Shown piece after piece: positions 1 to 10,949 of a stretch of DNA of 64,000 bases. The stretch is from assembly GCA_019918135.1 (NCBI GenBank), contig WBZZ01005656.1, positions 63,501 to 127,500 of the forward strand, in the 5' to 3' direction. Both the position numbers and the translations under genes were made by a program. The first letter of the stretch is position 1. Each line of letters begins with the position of its first letter. Below the pieces are notes generated by a model. That model had not been told where the DNA came from. It ran no database searches and saw only the letters and a program-made list of their open reading frames with translations. This stretch comes from Paulinella micropora. Lineage: Eukaryota; Cercozoa; Imbricatea; Euglyphida; Paulinellidae.

Positions 1-1
1 C

Positions 2-1015
2 CTTCAGCAGGACGTCAAGATGGTGCAGCAACTGATGTGGGACAAGCGAGAGGCAGGCAGCGATCTTACTGATGGCCTGCGAGTCATCCTAAGACAAGTC
101 TTTGGAACTAAGGAGTTCCCAAGATGGGTAGCCCTTGATGATGCGCATTATAATCTGCTTCGGAGAAGGTTGCTCAGCTGCAACAACCGCCTTCGGTTGT
201 ACCGCAGCAAGTTGGTCAGTGGCATGTCCCCTCGCTGCTTCTGTTCTCATGATGATGTCAATGAGTCCCTTGCGCACTTCTTATGGGATTGCCCCATGCA
301 TGAGGGGAGACGTAAGCAGCTGTTGCTGAGTATGCAGAGGCTCGGTGGCATGGCTGTGGGGGCTGCTGAGGGGGATGGAGGGAGTGAGGAGGGTGGTGAG
401 GTCGTAGGCGGTGAGGTTGTGGTGGAGGATGTGTTGCTTGGGCGGGAGCGGGAGGGCTCTGCGCGGCAGGGTTGGGATGATATGTCGCCTGTGGATCAAT
501 CACGATTGTTTTGTAAGCTTTTTCAGGGGAAGTCGCGCTTCCGCAGTAACTTTAGGCTTGCTGCGTTGTTAGGGGTTACAGCGTTGCGTCCCCCTCCAAA
601 GTTGGATGTGTTGTTTGGATCATATGTGTCTGAGTGTTGGTCTGCTAGGGAGGGTAAAAGGGAGGAGCTTGGGGTGGAGGATGGGGGCGAGGAGGTGATT
701 GACCTCACTGAGGTTCCATCAGCTTCTGTCCCACCCTCTCCCCCATGTGACGTTGATGTTGCGCGGCGCGGCCGTCCGCGCAGTGTGGACGTCCTGGCTA
801 GAGAGAGGGGTTCGGGAGCGCAGCGTAGTGTCTCCGAGTTCTTCTCTTCAGCTAACACCCTCGCATCTAGCTCTTCATGCACTTCACAGCCCCCATCTGC
901 CCCTGCTGTTGCTGTTGCTGCTATGTCTGTTTGGTGTTCTGACAATGCGTTGGGATCGGCTGACCCCGGTGACCCAATGGAGGCACATGTCCAGGATCTG
1001 GATCTGATGCTATAG
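2..1015 (+). CDS. LINE ORF2 C-terminal part (zf-RVT-like), 5' truncated by window
   Basis: The frame is open from the window edge to the TAG at 1013-1015. Around residues 72-100 it reads SPRCFCSHDDVNESLAHFLW followed by DCP, which resembles the zinc-binding segment downstream of reverse transcriptase in many plant and algal LINEs (CxC...H...C). The rest is low-complexity and Ser/Glu-rich. The stop is followed by about 12 nt and then a (TTA)n run, the usual simple-repeat tail of such elements. The reverse transcriptase itself lies outside the window. Role: C-terminal part of the LINE replication protein; the family level is inference. Confidence 0.65.
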   Translation, partial: LQQDVKMVQQLMWDKREAGSDLTDGLRVILRQVFGTKEFPRWVALDDAHYNLLRRRLLSCNNRLRLYRSKLVSGMSPRCFCSHDDVNESLAHFLWDCPMHEGRRKQLLLSMQRLGGMAVGAAEGDGGSEEGGEVVGGEVVVEDVLLGREREGSARQGWDDMSPVDQSRLFCKLFQGKSRFRSNFRLAALLGVTALRPPPKLDVLFGSYVSECWSAREGKREELGVEDGGEEVIDLTEVPSASVPPSPPCDVDVARRGRPRSVDVLARERGSGAQRSVSEFFSSANTLASSSSCTSQPPSAPAVAVAAMSVWCSDNALGSADPGDPMEAHVQDLDLML

Positions 1016-1027
1016 TCTGAGGAAGCC

Positions 1028-2066
<1,039 letters not shown>

Positions 2067-2260
2067 TACTATTGTCAACATCATCATCATTATCATGATT
2101 GCTCTTCTTTTGCTTTGCAATTTATGTACTCAAATGTCTTAAAAGATTGCAACAAGGGAAAGGTGACACATGTAAATAACGTAACTACTTACATGTACAT
2201 ACAAAAAAATGAAAAAGAAATCGCGTAATAGTAGTACTAATAGTGTAATAATTGGTCATT

Positions 2261-2599
2261 CTAACCTGAGGCAGAGCCACCGGCCTCCGCTTTCGAGACA
2301 ACAGATGTTATTCGAATGCTTCCAGGGTCGTAGTTGTAGCCTGTCAGCATTTCTTGACAAGCAGCCACGTTCCAAGTGGAGTTAAATGAAGGCTTCGATT
2401 CCACGGAAGCGCTGAATCGGAAAGAACTGATGTAGAACGTAGAGTCCTGATATTTCTCAATGTGGTTGAGGTCCCAAGCATAAGTACCCAGTAAGGCCAT
2501 GACCATGCATGTAACCAAAGTCCCAAAGATAGCTAACCACCTTCGCTTCAGAAAAACAAAAGCACAATTGACTTCTCGATCTATTTCCAACTGATCCAT
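2261..2599 (-). CDS. Unrecognised exon with one membrane segment
   Basis: This reads ATG at 2599 to about residue 112. Residues about 22-44 (LAIFGTLVTCMVMALLGTYA) form a clear hydrophobic helix after a basic Lys-Arg-Arg stretch, so a single-pass membrane protein with a short cytosolic N-terminus is plausible. A GT donor context (CTCAG|GTTAG near 2267) suggests a first exon whose downstream exons are missing to the left, where repeats begin. It adjoins the 3' end of the retroelement pol on the same strand. I do not recognise a family. It could be a host exon or part of the retroelement. Confidence 0.35.
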   Translation of the reverse strand: MDQLEIDREVNCAFVFLKRRWLAIFGTLVTCMVMALLGTYAWDLNHIEKYQDSTFYISSFRFSASVESKPSFNSTWNVAACQEMLTGYNYDPGSIRITSVVSKAEAGGSASG

Positions 2600-2997
2600 T
2601 TTGGATCGATGCTGTCGACACTCCTGAGCGGCTTTTAGAGCTTTTTTGTGTGTTGTTTTGCAAATACTTGCGCCGCACTTGTCCCGCTCTTGCGCCGCTT
2701 TTACTTTGATTCAAGACACCCCCTAGAGCCACAGAGATAATTGAGATGAACCGGTATTGCGTGGATTTTGGCTCCTGCTTCATCAACAAAAAGCCGAATA
2801 CCCGAATTTCGGGTAACGCATTAACAGGATAAAATGACCATCTCTCCATCCCATCTCCTTCATTTGATCTTTGATCGCTTTCGTCATCTTTAGCTCATCC
2901 TGGTTCTGATATAACTGTATCAGGTCCTTAAACTCCGGATCTTGAGCCTGTTGTTGCCTCCATGCGGTGGGCGAGGCTATATGGATAGTACCATCTT

Positions 2998-3824
2998 CTA
3001 GCCGTACCCCGATCCTCTCCGGTCATCGTCTAGGTCACTTCTCCGCTCTTGAGGAGGCTCCGCATAAACTTCCTGCGTCTCCTCTTCTTCCTTCATGTTC
3101 GCCTTCGCATTCTCATATACCTCATAGGACCACTCAGCGTCCTCCTGGGTATGTAGCTCACAACATATCCCGTGATCCGGGCCTTGTGGACTGTACCATA
3201 GACCCGTGCTGTCATATCGGACTCCACTCGCCATCCCCATCGTCTCAATGTGGCTGACCTCATACACCTTATCAGTGGATAAGTCTTTCATCTCCACCGT
3301 GGATACCAACGCCGATACTTCTGAGTTAAACTCTAGCATAGAGAGGCTATCAGCGACCACATTTCGCTTCCCCGGTAGATGGATCATTGTAAAATCGAAA
3401 CAAGACAAGAACGCTTGCCACCGCGCTAGACGTCCCGTCTGTTCATAATTCATCAACCATAACAGGTTATGATGATCAGTTCTAACAATAAATTGAGGTC
3501 CTCACCACAAATACTCTCTGAGCATCTTGAGGGCACATACACCACCAACGCCTCTCTTTCCCTTCTGCAATAATTTTTCTCCGCCTCACACAACTTTCTA
3601 CTAATAAACATGATTGGGAGTAATTTCTTCTCCTCGTCTTCCTGCTGTAATACAGCCCCAATCGCAAACTTAGATGCATCTGTATCTACTAAGAACTGTT
3701 TCGCGAAGTAGTGCATCGTTAACACAATTCCTCCATCCGTTGGGTCTTTGTAAATAAGATCTTTGAAAGTATGAAACGCTTGCAAAGTTTCTTCATCCTC
3801 ACTTCTCAAAGTCTCCAAAATCAA
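2998..3824 (-). pseudogene. RNase H region of the gypsy-like element
   Basis: At 3453-3824, FLVDTDASKFAIGAVLQQED is the RNase H entry with its DASxxAIGAVL motif, and LLPIMFISRKLCEAEKNYC continues it. A frameshift near 3455 leads into 2998-3456, where RLARWQAFLSCFDFTMIHLP and the following GKRNVVADSLS form the end of the domain. This removes RNA from the hybrid during reverse transcription. It lies directly after the RT. Downstream the frame runs into unrecognised acidic sequence with no integrase. Confidence 0.8.
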
Positions 3825-3874
3825 TCATTCTCTCCAATTTAGCATGTGTTGCGCCCCAATCGGGTATGAACTGG

Positions 3875-4872
3875 CTAGTATTGAGCCATCGCAAGGAATG
3901 AGTGCAATTCAGTGTGGTTCTTCGGTATCGGTCGATTCATAATATCCTCCCTCTTTTCCTTAGATATCGAGACTCTGTTATGAGAGATCTCGTACCCTAA
4001 ATATGTCACACTCGTCTTGGCAAGTTGACACTTCTTCAGATTGCACTTCAGGCCAAAAGCTCCAATGCGCCTGAATATATCGGACAGATGATCGATATGA
4101 TCCTCCATTGTGTTAGAGTAAACGATAATGTCATCGATATAGCAAAATACATATTTTCCCTCTTTCTGTCTCATCATTCTCATAAATCCTCAGTCTGTCG
4201 GATCATCGTACTGACTGCTTAGCATCTTCTGCATCGCCTTCTGGAAAAGTCATGGGGCTTGCTTGATGCATATCTGAATCACTTTCCATTAGTATATCTC
4301 CATACCCACCACAAACGCCGTCAGCCATCTGGATTTTTTTCCAGTTGTATCTGTCAGAAGCAATTCTTGAGGTTAATGACTGAATAGAATTTCGCATTCC
4401 GCAGTACTCTCCTTCCTTCTTCTAATGTAGGGAGAGGATTTCTCTCTTCCTCCAGCACCTTGTTAACAGGATCATAGTTAACTGTCAGGCGCCATTCTCC
4501 TCCTGGCTTCGGCACTATTCTCTGTTGTAAGATTATTGGAGATGTTGATCTTTCAATAAAATCCTCATTGAGCAGCTGTCTTGCTAGCTCCTCCGCTATC
4601 TTCGCCTCATGTATACTCAAATTCGCCCTTCGTGGTGCCGGTGACGGCTCCGCACCCGGTATTTTGTAAATAACCGCAGTGAAATCTTCAGGCTGGACAT
4701 CACCTGCATGTGGAGGGTCAACAATTTCCTTGTTCGCATCCCATTTGGCTTTTAAAAGTTCCTTCTCTCTCTCCGTGCATACTCCTTCTTCTAAGATTTT
4801 CCGCGCCTCCCCTTTGAAATCTTCATCAGACATCTTCTTAGTTTGCTTGAGGGGTTCTCTGTCCTCTTCCAA
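3875..4872 (-). pseudogene. reverse transcriptase of the gypsy-like element
   Basis: Three overlapping fragments in different frames make an RT. At 4354-4872, IVPKPGGEWRLTVNYDPVNK and the following PLPTLEE match RT motifs 1-2. 4203-4397 is a short middle piece. At 3875-4183, VFCYIDDIIVYSN is motif C with the YIDD catalytic Asp pair, followed by KKCQLAKTSVTYLGYEIS, the conserved thumb entry. At least two frameshifts separate the pieces. The RT would copy element RNA into DNA. Fragmentation means no functional enzyme is encoded here. Confidence 0.85.
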
Positions 4873-5778
4873 GCCTAAGTCTTCTTCACATCATCTAGTC
4901 CAGTCTTTTCATACGTGACCGTGTCCGGCTCATCATCTTTACCGAGCTCCACCAGCATGTCAATGAGTCTCGCGTATTGCAAAGGAGCCTTACGGTGTAG
5001 AAACCATCAAAGCATGTAAATGGTTGCTGTATCAATTTCAACTTGTCGAGGTCTCTGAGCTTCCGCTTGTATGCACTGCTATACTCACGAGTTCACAAAC
5101 GACAAGCCACCACTAGCTGTTGCTTGCGAGAGGGTACAGATATAGGATGATCAATAAGCAGGTCCCTTATTTCCTGCGCCCATATCGCCTTCTCATTATA
5201 CGGCAGGATAATAGTATATTGCTTATTATTTTCAAATGAAATCCGTAAGTATTTCTTCAATTCAGTTAGTGAACGCGGCCACGTGGGCTCGTCACCCCAG
5301 AAATCAGTAATAAAACTTTTAATAGTTTCTGGTGGAGTATCCGGGATTCGCCCCGTTCTCCTTGGTACAAACGCCTCCCTTTTTTCTTCTCCTACTTTTG
5401 CATGGAAACAGTATCCATTAGTAATGTGGACATCTGCTCCTACTCATTCCGTAAATCTCGCCAACGACTGGCTTCTTTGTGCGACACATATTATCTCCTC
5501 CTTTCGCTTCTCGATTAAGTCATCAATAGACTTTTTGTCCCAATGGATTGTCTGAATTGTGACAGTGCACACTTGTGATTCCCAATTGTAGGTCCAGGAC
5601 AGCTCGTCCGGTCTCATGACATGAGGGTATACACCTCAAGTGCCTCATGCATGATGGCAATCTTTTTGTGATCAGTCGCTAGGCTCAGCTCATAAGCCTC
5701 ATAAGAGTCAGTAGCGTTAATAGGATTAATATCACTCTCCTCTCCTCTTTTTACTCCATATATCACTCGCAGTGCGGC

Positions 5779-6505
5779 TCAATCAATCACAGACCCCATC
5801 GTAGCAAATTGGTCATACGACAGTAATATTGATCTGTGGTAACCGGGGACGACATAAAGGTCCATGCGGTATACTCGTGATGATTTTAATTTGATGATGC
5901 CAGTGATGACAGTCAGGCTACTCACTCCCTTCAAAGTGCATGTAGAATTTTTCATATTTACGTCCACCCAGTCTCGGTATAGATTAAAAAATTTCCTGCC
6001 GACAATATTAATATTCGCCATCGTATCATTACCAACTTTTAATACAGTTTTCAAAGTTTCACAATAAAGTTCTGTATAACACAAAGCATTGGGCCTGTGT
6101 ATATTTGCTGCGAGAACAAGAACTTTGCGTTCCAAAGTCTGGAGTCTTGTCTCCAAGTCTTTCATCTCATCCGTCTTCTCCTCTTGTTTCTCCTCACTAA
6201 CGTTTTTATTATTTAGCGGTATCGGTGCGTTTACCATGTCAGTGATATTGACTTGTGGCACTTGAGTGCACTTATTGTCTTTTTTCTCACCACCCGCCGC
6301 GATCGTTGACATTGAGTCTGTTCGTAATTGCTTGCTTGGCAGAGGCGATACGCCTGCCATTGGCCTCCTCGCCTCCATCGCTAGTTTCGCTTTCCTATTT
6401 CCATCAGTTATCATTGGTAATAGTGATGTATGAACTGGTATGAGGCTTCCTTGGGGCTGCCTCTGTGTACCAACATCTTTGCCCCCACATAGAGGAAGTG
6501 TTGGC
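5779..6505 (-). pseudogene. retropepsin-like protease region of the gypsy-like element
   Basis: The last 100 residues carry an aspartic-protease-like pattern: NDTMANINIVG in the place of the usual DTGA loop, and LLSYDQFATMGSVID matching the family's (I/L)LLGxDxL...xxxID end. Before it is a coiled-coil-like Lys/Glu segment (EEKTDEMKDLETRLQTLERK). The frame is interrupted at 6506 by the polinton. The Gly of the active loop is replaced by Met, so the enzyme is probably dead or divergent. Assignment rests on the C-terminal pattern and on the neighbouring RT. Confidence 0.55.
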
Positions 6506-6510
6506 ACAGT
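6506..6510. repeat. target site duplication, left (ACAGT)
   Basis: ACAGT immediately precedes the left inverted repeat of Polinton A. GCAGT at 40827-40831 immediately follows the right one. Five bases with one mismatch fit Polinton insertion, which usually duplicates 5-6 bp. Confidence 0.65.
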
Positions 6511-6638
6511 AGTAGTATAATATACTTTTTTTAATACTATTTTTCGCACCCTCAAAATGGCTATTAAAAAAAGAACTCAGCTTCCAGACACATCTCCCGC
6601 ACAATCAATACAAGAGCACAAAACACCCCAAAGAGCCC
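6511..6638 (+). repeat. left terminal inverted repeat of Polinton A
   Basis: It starts AGTAGTATAATATAC and continues into GCACCCTCAAAATGGC, ending CCAAAGAGCCC. The reverse complement is at 40699-40826. Polinton B starts with the related AGTAGTTGATACACC, so AGTAGT appears to be the terminal signature. Confidence 0.85.
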
Positions 6639-6739
6639 TCCACACGAGCGCCTAGTTAAATAAAGAAAAATAAACTACGACCTAAAAAACCCTTATTTTA
6701 ATAACCAAAGTCCATTTTGAAAAAAAAAATGGACTTATC

Positions 6740-7108
6740 TTACATCTCAAGTGGGACAACCCAATTGATAGACCCTTCATCACCGCCAACCTTCTTCGTC
6801 AAGGCTGACAGCGAAGGAAAGATGAGAATTTCTTCTTCATCTCTCCCGAGCGAAGCAAGAAAGAAATTTTTCTTCCTTGGGTTTTTCATGGTTTCATCTC
6901 TCTCAACCCACGCGAACGAAAAATTCTCAGTTCTCTCTGCGGGGTTGCGAACAAAATATTTTCGCTCGGCATGAAAAGAAGTTATTTTTTCCCTATCGAG
7001 TTGAGCGAAATCTCGCGGAACCCTAACTAGTTTGGGGTTCTTAAACTCAGCAGATGCTTCAGGTTCAAGCTCGCCCCACGGCTTCCAAAAACCTACAACC
7101 ACATTCAT
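6740..7108 (-). CDS. Polinton A left-end protein of about 122 aa, unknown function
   Basis: The start MNVVVGFWKPWG is chosen because it aligns with the Polinton B copy (43901-44272). The longer frame upstream runs through the two palindromes at 7119-7156. The protein is soluble and mixed-charge, with conserved blocks LVRVPRDFA, EKITSFHAERKYFVRNPAER and FAWVERD. I recognise no known domain. Conservation in both polintons at the same place argues that it is a real gene, perhaps an early or host-interaction function (inference). Confidence 0.65.
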   Translation of the reverse strand: MNVVVGFWKPWGELEPEASAEFKNPKLVRVPRDFAQLDREKITSFHAERKYFVRNPAERTENFSFAWVERDETMKNPRKKNFFLASLGRDEEEILIFPSLSALTKKVGGDEGSINWVVPLEM

Positions 7109-7118
7109 TGTCATTAGT

Positions 7119-7156
7119 ATCTCCAACACGTTGGAGATTTCAAACATGTTTGAGAT
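7119..7156. repeat. two adjacent 20-bp palindromes
   Basis: ATCTCCAACACGTTGGAGAT (7119-7138) has 9-bp arms around a 2-base centre. It overlaps a second, slightly decayed copy, ATTTCAAACATGTTTGAGAT (7137-7156). They lie just upstream of the start at 7108. Polinton B has no copy at the same site. Confidence 0.85.
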
Positions 7157-7237
7157 TACGATAGAATTAGGGCTTACCACCCTTCGCGATGTTGACTTCG
7201 CCGAGTTGGTCGGCTACTTCATTCGGCTCTCCCATAT

Positions 7238-7272
7238 TCTATTACACACACCAAAAAAGCATGTGTAATAGA
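7238..7272. terminator. conserved hairpin between the two left-end genes
   Basis: Arms TCTATTACACA and TGTGTAATAGA (11 bp) flank a 13-base loop. The same hairpin, with a shorter loop, is at 44369-44400 in Polinton B, followed in both by GGGGTGTTAAACCCC. It lies downstream of the 7344-7924 gene, so a transcript-end role is possible. Confidence 0.55.
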
Positions 7273-7343
7273 AATTCCTTTGAATTAGGGTGGGGTGTTA
7301 AACCCCTTGGTTTTTAATAAAACCATTTGATACAAAGTCTTTT

Positions 7344-7924
7344 TTAATCCGAGTTGCTATCCGCACTCTCGGTTCTATAGACTCTGTGCATGTTTCTATT
7401 GTGTTCTCATTTAATGTTAATACTATCATTTACGTGCTCGTTAATACCATCGCTTGAATATTTGTTAAACGAAGCATTAAACGATAAATGCTCTTCTCAA
7501 TACCAGCAATAATATTATTCATGACAATTGCGGAAAGTTGTCCGCGATTATCTTTTTTCCATCTATAGAAATTGTCTAATTCTTTGCTTTTTTTCTGTTC
7601 CAATCTTTTCTTTCTCAAGCGAGCGATTTTATCTTCATCTACTTCATTACTTTCAATACTTAATCGTTGCAGCATCTCATTAACCGCCTCTAGTTTTATT
7701 ATGTCTGGTTGTTTCTTTTCAACGAGACGAGCGATTTCTTTGTCTATTTTAGAAATTCTTTCTTCGCGTATTATTTTATCCTTATTTAGTCTATCCTTAC
7801 TAGTTCTACGAATTTCATATTCCTCAAACCAATCTGATTTAGTTTTGGTTCTGCTCGGAATTAAGTCAATCTTTTTGCGACACTGCGACAAAAAAGCGAA
7901 ATTCTGTCGCAACCTCTGCGACAC
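7344..7924 (-). pseudogene. Polinton A charged coiled-coil protein, frameshifted
   Basis: Residues 40-125 are rich in Lys, Glu and Arg (e.g. KDRLNKDKIIREERISKIDK, ARLVEKKQPD) and look like coiled coil. The B homologue (44524-45066) ends HRVFRTESADSNSE. In A the matching end HRVYRTESADSNSD is in another frame after a one-base shift near 7485, and an extra stop follows near 7405. The open frame therefore stops early at 7430. Function is unknown. A tandem GTCGCAGTGTCGCA stretch sits at the N-terminus and is absent from B. Confidence 0.65.
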
Positions 7925-8061
7925 TGCGACACCGCCGTGTTTTGGTGTCGCATGGTGATATTCCAGAAATAGAATTTTCTAGAATTTTCATAAAAAAATA
8001 GACTGGAGGCAATACTTCAAATACCATTTTTCTTGTATCACGAGTAGATTTTTCACCATTG

Positions 8062-8065
8062 GTAG
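8062..8065. repeat. target duplication GTAG, left side of the 12.9-kb element
   Basis: GTAG precedes the inverted repeat starting AACTAAACATTCG. The same GTAG follows the right repeat at 20939-20942. Joining the flanks gives sequence that lines up with the same interval of Polinton B (about 45225-45310), which confirms the insertion. Confidence 0.65.
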
Positions 8066-8405
8066 AACTAAACATTCGACAATCTTGGGGGTATCCCTTT
8101 TTCCGAAATTTTCCATGAAGTATATGGACTTTTTTGAAAACGTGTGGAAATGAAAGGAAATGAATTCCCTGATTGCAGAACATATAAAAATAATATTAAA
8201 ATATGTTTTTATTAATTGTAATACACTTTAACTTCATCTTCAGAGGTGGGCAGGAACCGGTCCGACACGGTAATTTTTCTACTTTTTCGTAGTCCCGGCT
8301 ACCATGAATCTATGATGATAACAATGCCGAACATGCAGAATTTGCTTTTACTGTTTATTCTTGCTTATATTAAGCATTTTACTATATTAAGACATGGTTT
8401 TACCT
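8066..8405 (+). repeat. left TIR of the 12.9-kb element
   Basis: It matches the reverse complement of 20587-20938 nearly base for base for the first 250 bp, then with small indels. A G-rich tract follows directly inside (8450-8482), and a C-rich tract lies inside the right repeat (20530-20575). The match is therefore inverted there as well. Confidence 0.88.
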
Positions 8406-8641
8406 TCAAAAAATTCTGTTTGCCCGCTGTGACGTACGCTGGTACGTAGAGGGGGGAGGGGGGGGGGTGGGGGGGGGGAATGGGTCGGAGGGAGGACGCT
8501 TCACATCAGATTCTGGTGCATTATCAGAGTTAAACAAATTTCTAATTTCAGTTTTTAGAAGAAGCGTTACAGTTGCAGTTGCCCTAGACAAAAACCATTA
8601 TGAAAAAGTCGGACCCAGAAAAATTCATTCAAAAAAAATAA

Positions 8642-10946
8642 TCACATACGACCACGTCCACGTCCACGTCCACGTCCACCCGCAGCACGACGTGCGCGGC
8701 GACGTCCGCGCAAACGGATTCCTGAGTTACGCATTCTCCAACTTGCGTCGGAGCGATCTGAATCATCTACAATATGGATAGCATCATGTTAAGGAGGAGA
8801 AGAACAAGAAGAAGAAGAAGAAGAAGAAGAAGAAGAAGAAGAAGAAGAAGAAGAAGAAGAAGAAGAAGAAGAAGAAGAAAACTAATACCATGCTTTTCTT
8901 CCTCTGAACCAGAAGATCGATCAGACGATGAGTCAGTTGATGAACTGGAAGATGAAGTATCAGATAAGTCATCCTCTGAATCTGCCACTGGTTCTGCAGG
9001 CTGAGCAGCACCAAGCTCTTCTTCCTCAGGGAACCCACAGTCGCATCGTTCGAAATGGTTCCACGCTTGTTCAATAAGCTCTGCCTTCTTGAACTGTTTC
9101 CGATCGGAGTTTTGCGTTGCAACACCATGCATTCTCATCCATGATTTCAATTCGCTAACTACCATCTGCTTGGACGCAAATTGCTTTTTTTCCTCTGACG
9201 ATCTTAGCAACGTGAGAATTTTCCGCCAAGGCTCAGAAGCATTTCCAAATGCTAAATCCTGCTCCTGCTTTTCTTCGCTAGTAAGCTGTCTTGCACCACG
9301 CCATCTCGGGTGAGCTGGAGGACGTCCTTCATTAACAAAATAAGTGCGTGGTAAGGACAGCAGCTCTTCATCGGTCAAACGCGTAAGTGCGTTCATTTTC
9401 TCCTGTCGTTCTTGAGGCAACTCCATCCAATTTACAGGTAGCTCGTCGATCAATCGAAATTCTGCTCTCCATTCCTTGCCTTTTGCATCGACACAGGACA
9501 TATGAGCAGGACGGCCGGGCAGGCCGCCTTCGAAGTAATCTCCATCCACCTCTACTCTGGTCAAATTTCCACCTGCTAACATTTCCTCCACATGTGCTCG
9601 CTCATCCGGCCCTAGGTATTTAGTAGCCAAAGCACGAATATCCTTCTTCAGGCGCGGATTGACGAAGTAGCCGACTGGAAGCTTGGGAGGCATGTCGGTC
9701 GCTGTCATAAATAGAGAGAGAGATAGATAGATAGAACGAGAGAAAGAGAGAGAGAGATATATATATATATAGAGAGAGAGAGAAAGAGAAAGATAGATAA
9801 TATTATTACCGGGGCGTCCGATAAACAAATTGATCGGTTCTCCTCTGGGATCATCACGCACTCCATGAAAATCCTGTGCGTCTCCCCAAGTAGCGATCTC
9901 TACAGTCGGCAAAGCGTCAGGATCTTTCTTGGTGATTCTATATGCCAAGGGTTTGTTGTAGTTTTTGAAACTCTTGTTCATACACGGGCTAAAATGAGTC
10001 ATCCAGTCGTAGTTACATCCGAGAACAACCAGCACATGCCTCTTCTTGTGCTGCTTCTTGAATGCAAGAATGAGCTTTAATAACGCTTGAGCGATGTTAG
10101 TTGTCAGGAAGGTGCTCTTCCACCCGATATCCATAACTCGAAATTCCTGATCATCTCCATCGTGCCCGTGCCCTGGTGGCTTGCGATGTGACTCTACTTG
10201 GAAACGGATTCCTCTGTCAACGACATTGAGCCCAAGGAAACCCAGCATCGCCCACGCGGTGTTATCACCAGCTCCGTCCCACTCAAGATATAATTTCCAC
10301 GCTTGCATTGTGCGAGGGTTCCAAAGTTGCCAATGTAAAAGTGCGGCAAGCATAGTAATGTTGCTGTTCGCGCCGTCTTCTACCGCGCCTTCAAGGTACG
10401 TCAGAATAAAATGCGTATCGGTAGTGTAGCAGGTATTGATTCCAACGCAAAGGCGAAACACAATTTTTCCTTTGAAATCTTTCGCGGCGCGGCGGCAAGA
10501 TGGGATCTTCACTGGCGGTTTCATATCGGCTGATATGACTGTGGCAGCAAAATCTGCTGGTGCTGCCTTCTTGCGCTGCATGCTGGCAACGCGGCACGCC
10601 CTGTGAATTTTGTGATGAAGCCTGCTACGGCGACGCCATTCTTGAGCTTCTACTTCAGTCCTGAAACCGTTAGAATGATCAGCAGCAAGCTCTGTGCAGA
10701 TCTCGCATTTTGAGAAATCTCCTTCTGCAAAACAAACCTGTAATAAGTAATGATAACGAAAATATGCATAATACCTCTGACAAACTTGACGTGCGGAAAA
10801 TCCATGCGCCAAACTTTGTTGATCGTATTGTCTGTCGGAGGATTATTTGGATCAACTCGTTTCGAACAACCAAACCGAAGGCACATATCTTTCCAATTCT
10901 CGCGAACATAGTTTTGGACTCCTGCGTCCTGAGCCATTTCTTGCAT
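8642..10946 (-). CDS. DUF7869-like protein, four exons (candidate transposase)
   Basis: Exons are 10946-10775, 10724-9810, 9701-8889 and 8766-8642, all with GT-AG ends and matching phases; together they give 674 aa. CEICTELAADH is a Cys/His cluster. LYLEWDGAGDNTAWAMLGFL followed by RKPPGHGHDGDDQ resembles the DUF7869 core (xDGxxDN...GHTHxDxD) found in putative mobile elements of algae and oomycetes. The C-terminal exon is a Gly-Arg tail (GRGRGRGRGR). The third intron is a long (CTT)n run and the second is (CT)n. A SAP-like helix (VSELKSWMRMHGV...KKAELIEQA) precedes an acidic Ser tract. A nuclear DNA-binding recombinase role is inferred, not shown. Confidence 0.65.
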
Positions 10947-10949
10947 CCT

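Larger units (their letters stand above)
2600..6505 (-). mobile_element. Ty3/gypsy-like retrotransposon, pol half (decayed)
   Basis: Read on the minus strand, this interval holds a retropepsin-like segment, reverse transcriptase and RNase H in the order usual for Ty3/gypsy pol. Every domain is broken by stops or frameshifts. The spacer at 4875-5778 can be followed in one frame with few stops. No integrase or LTR was found; the 3' end seems cut near 2600-2960. The upstream gag part is at 40832-42650, and Polinton A is inserted between the halves. Removing the polinton and one 5-bp target copy rejoins an open frame across the junction. Confidence 0.75.

Noticed and set aside
2457..2849. 130-aa minus-strand frame overlapping the membrane exon
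   Set aside because: No motif and poor composition; the overlapping frame 2261-2599 has a clear start and membrane helix instead.
6404..6604. Small frames across the left TIR of A
   Set aside because: They join retroelement and TIR sequence across an insertion junction and have no counterpart at the other end.
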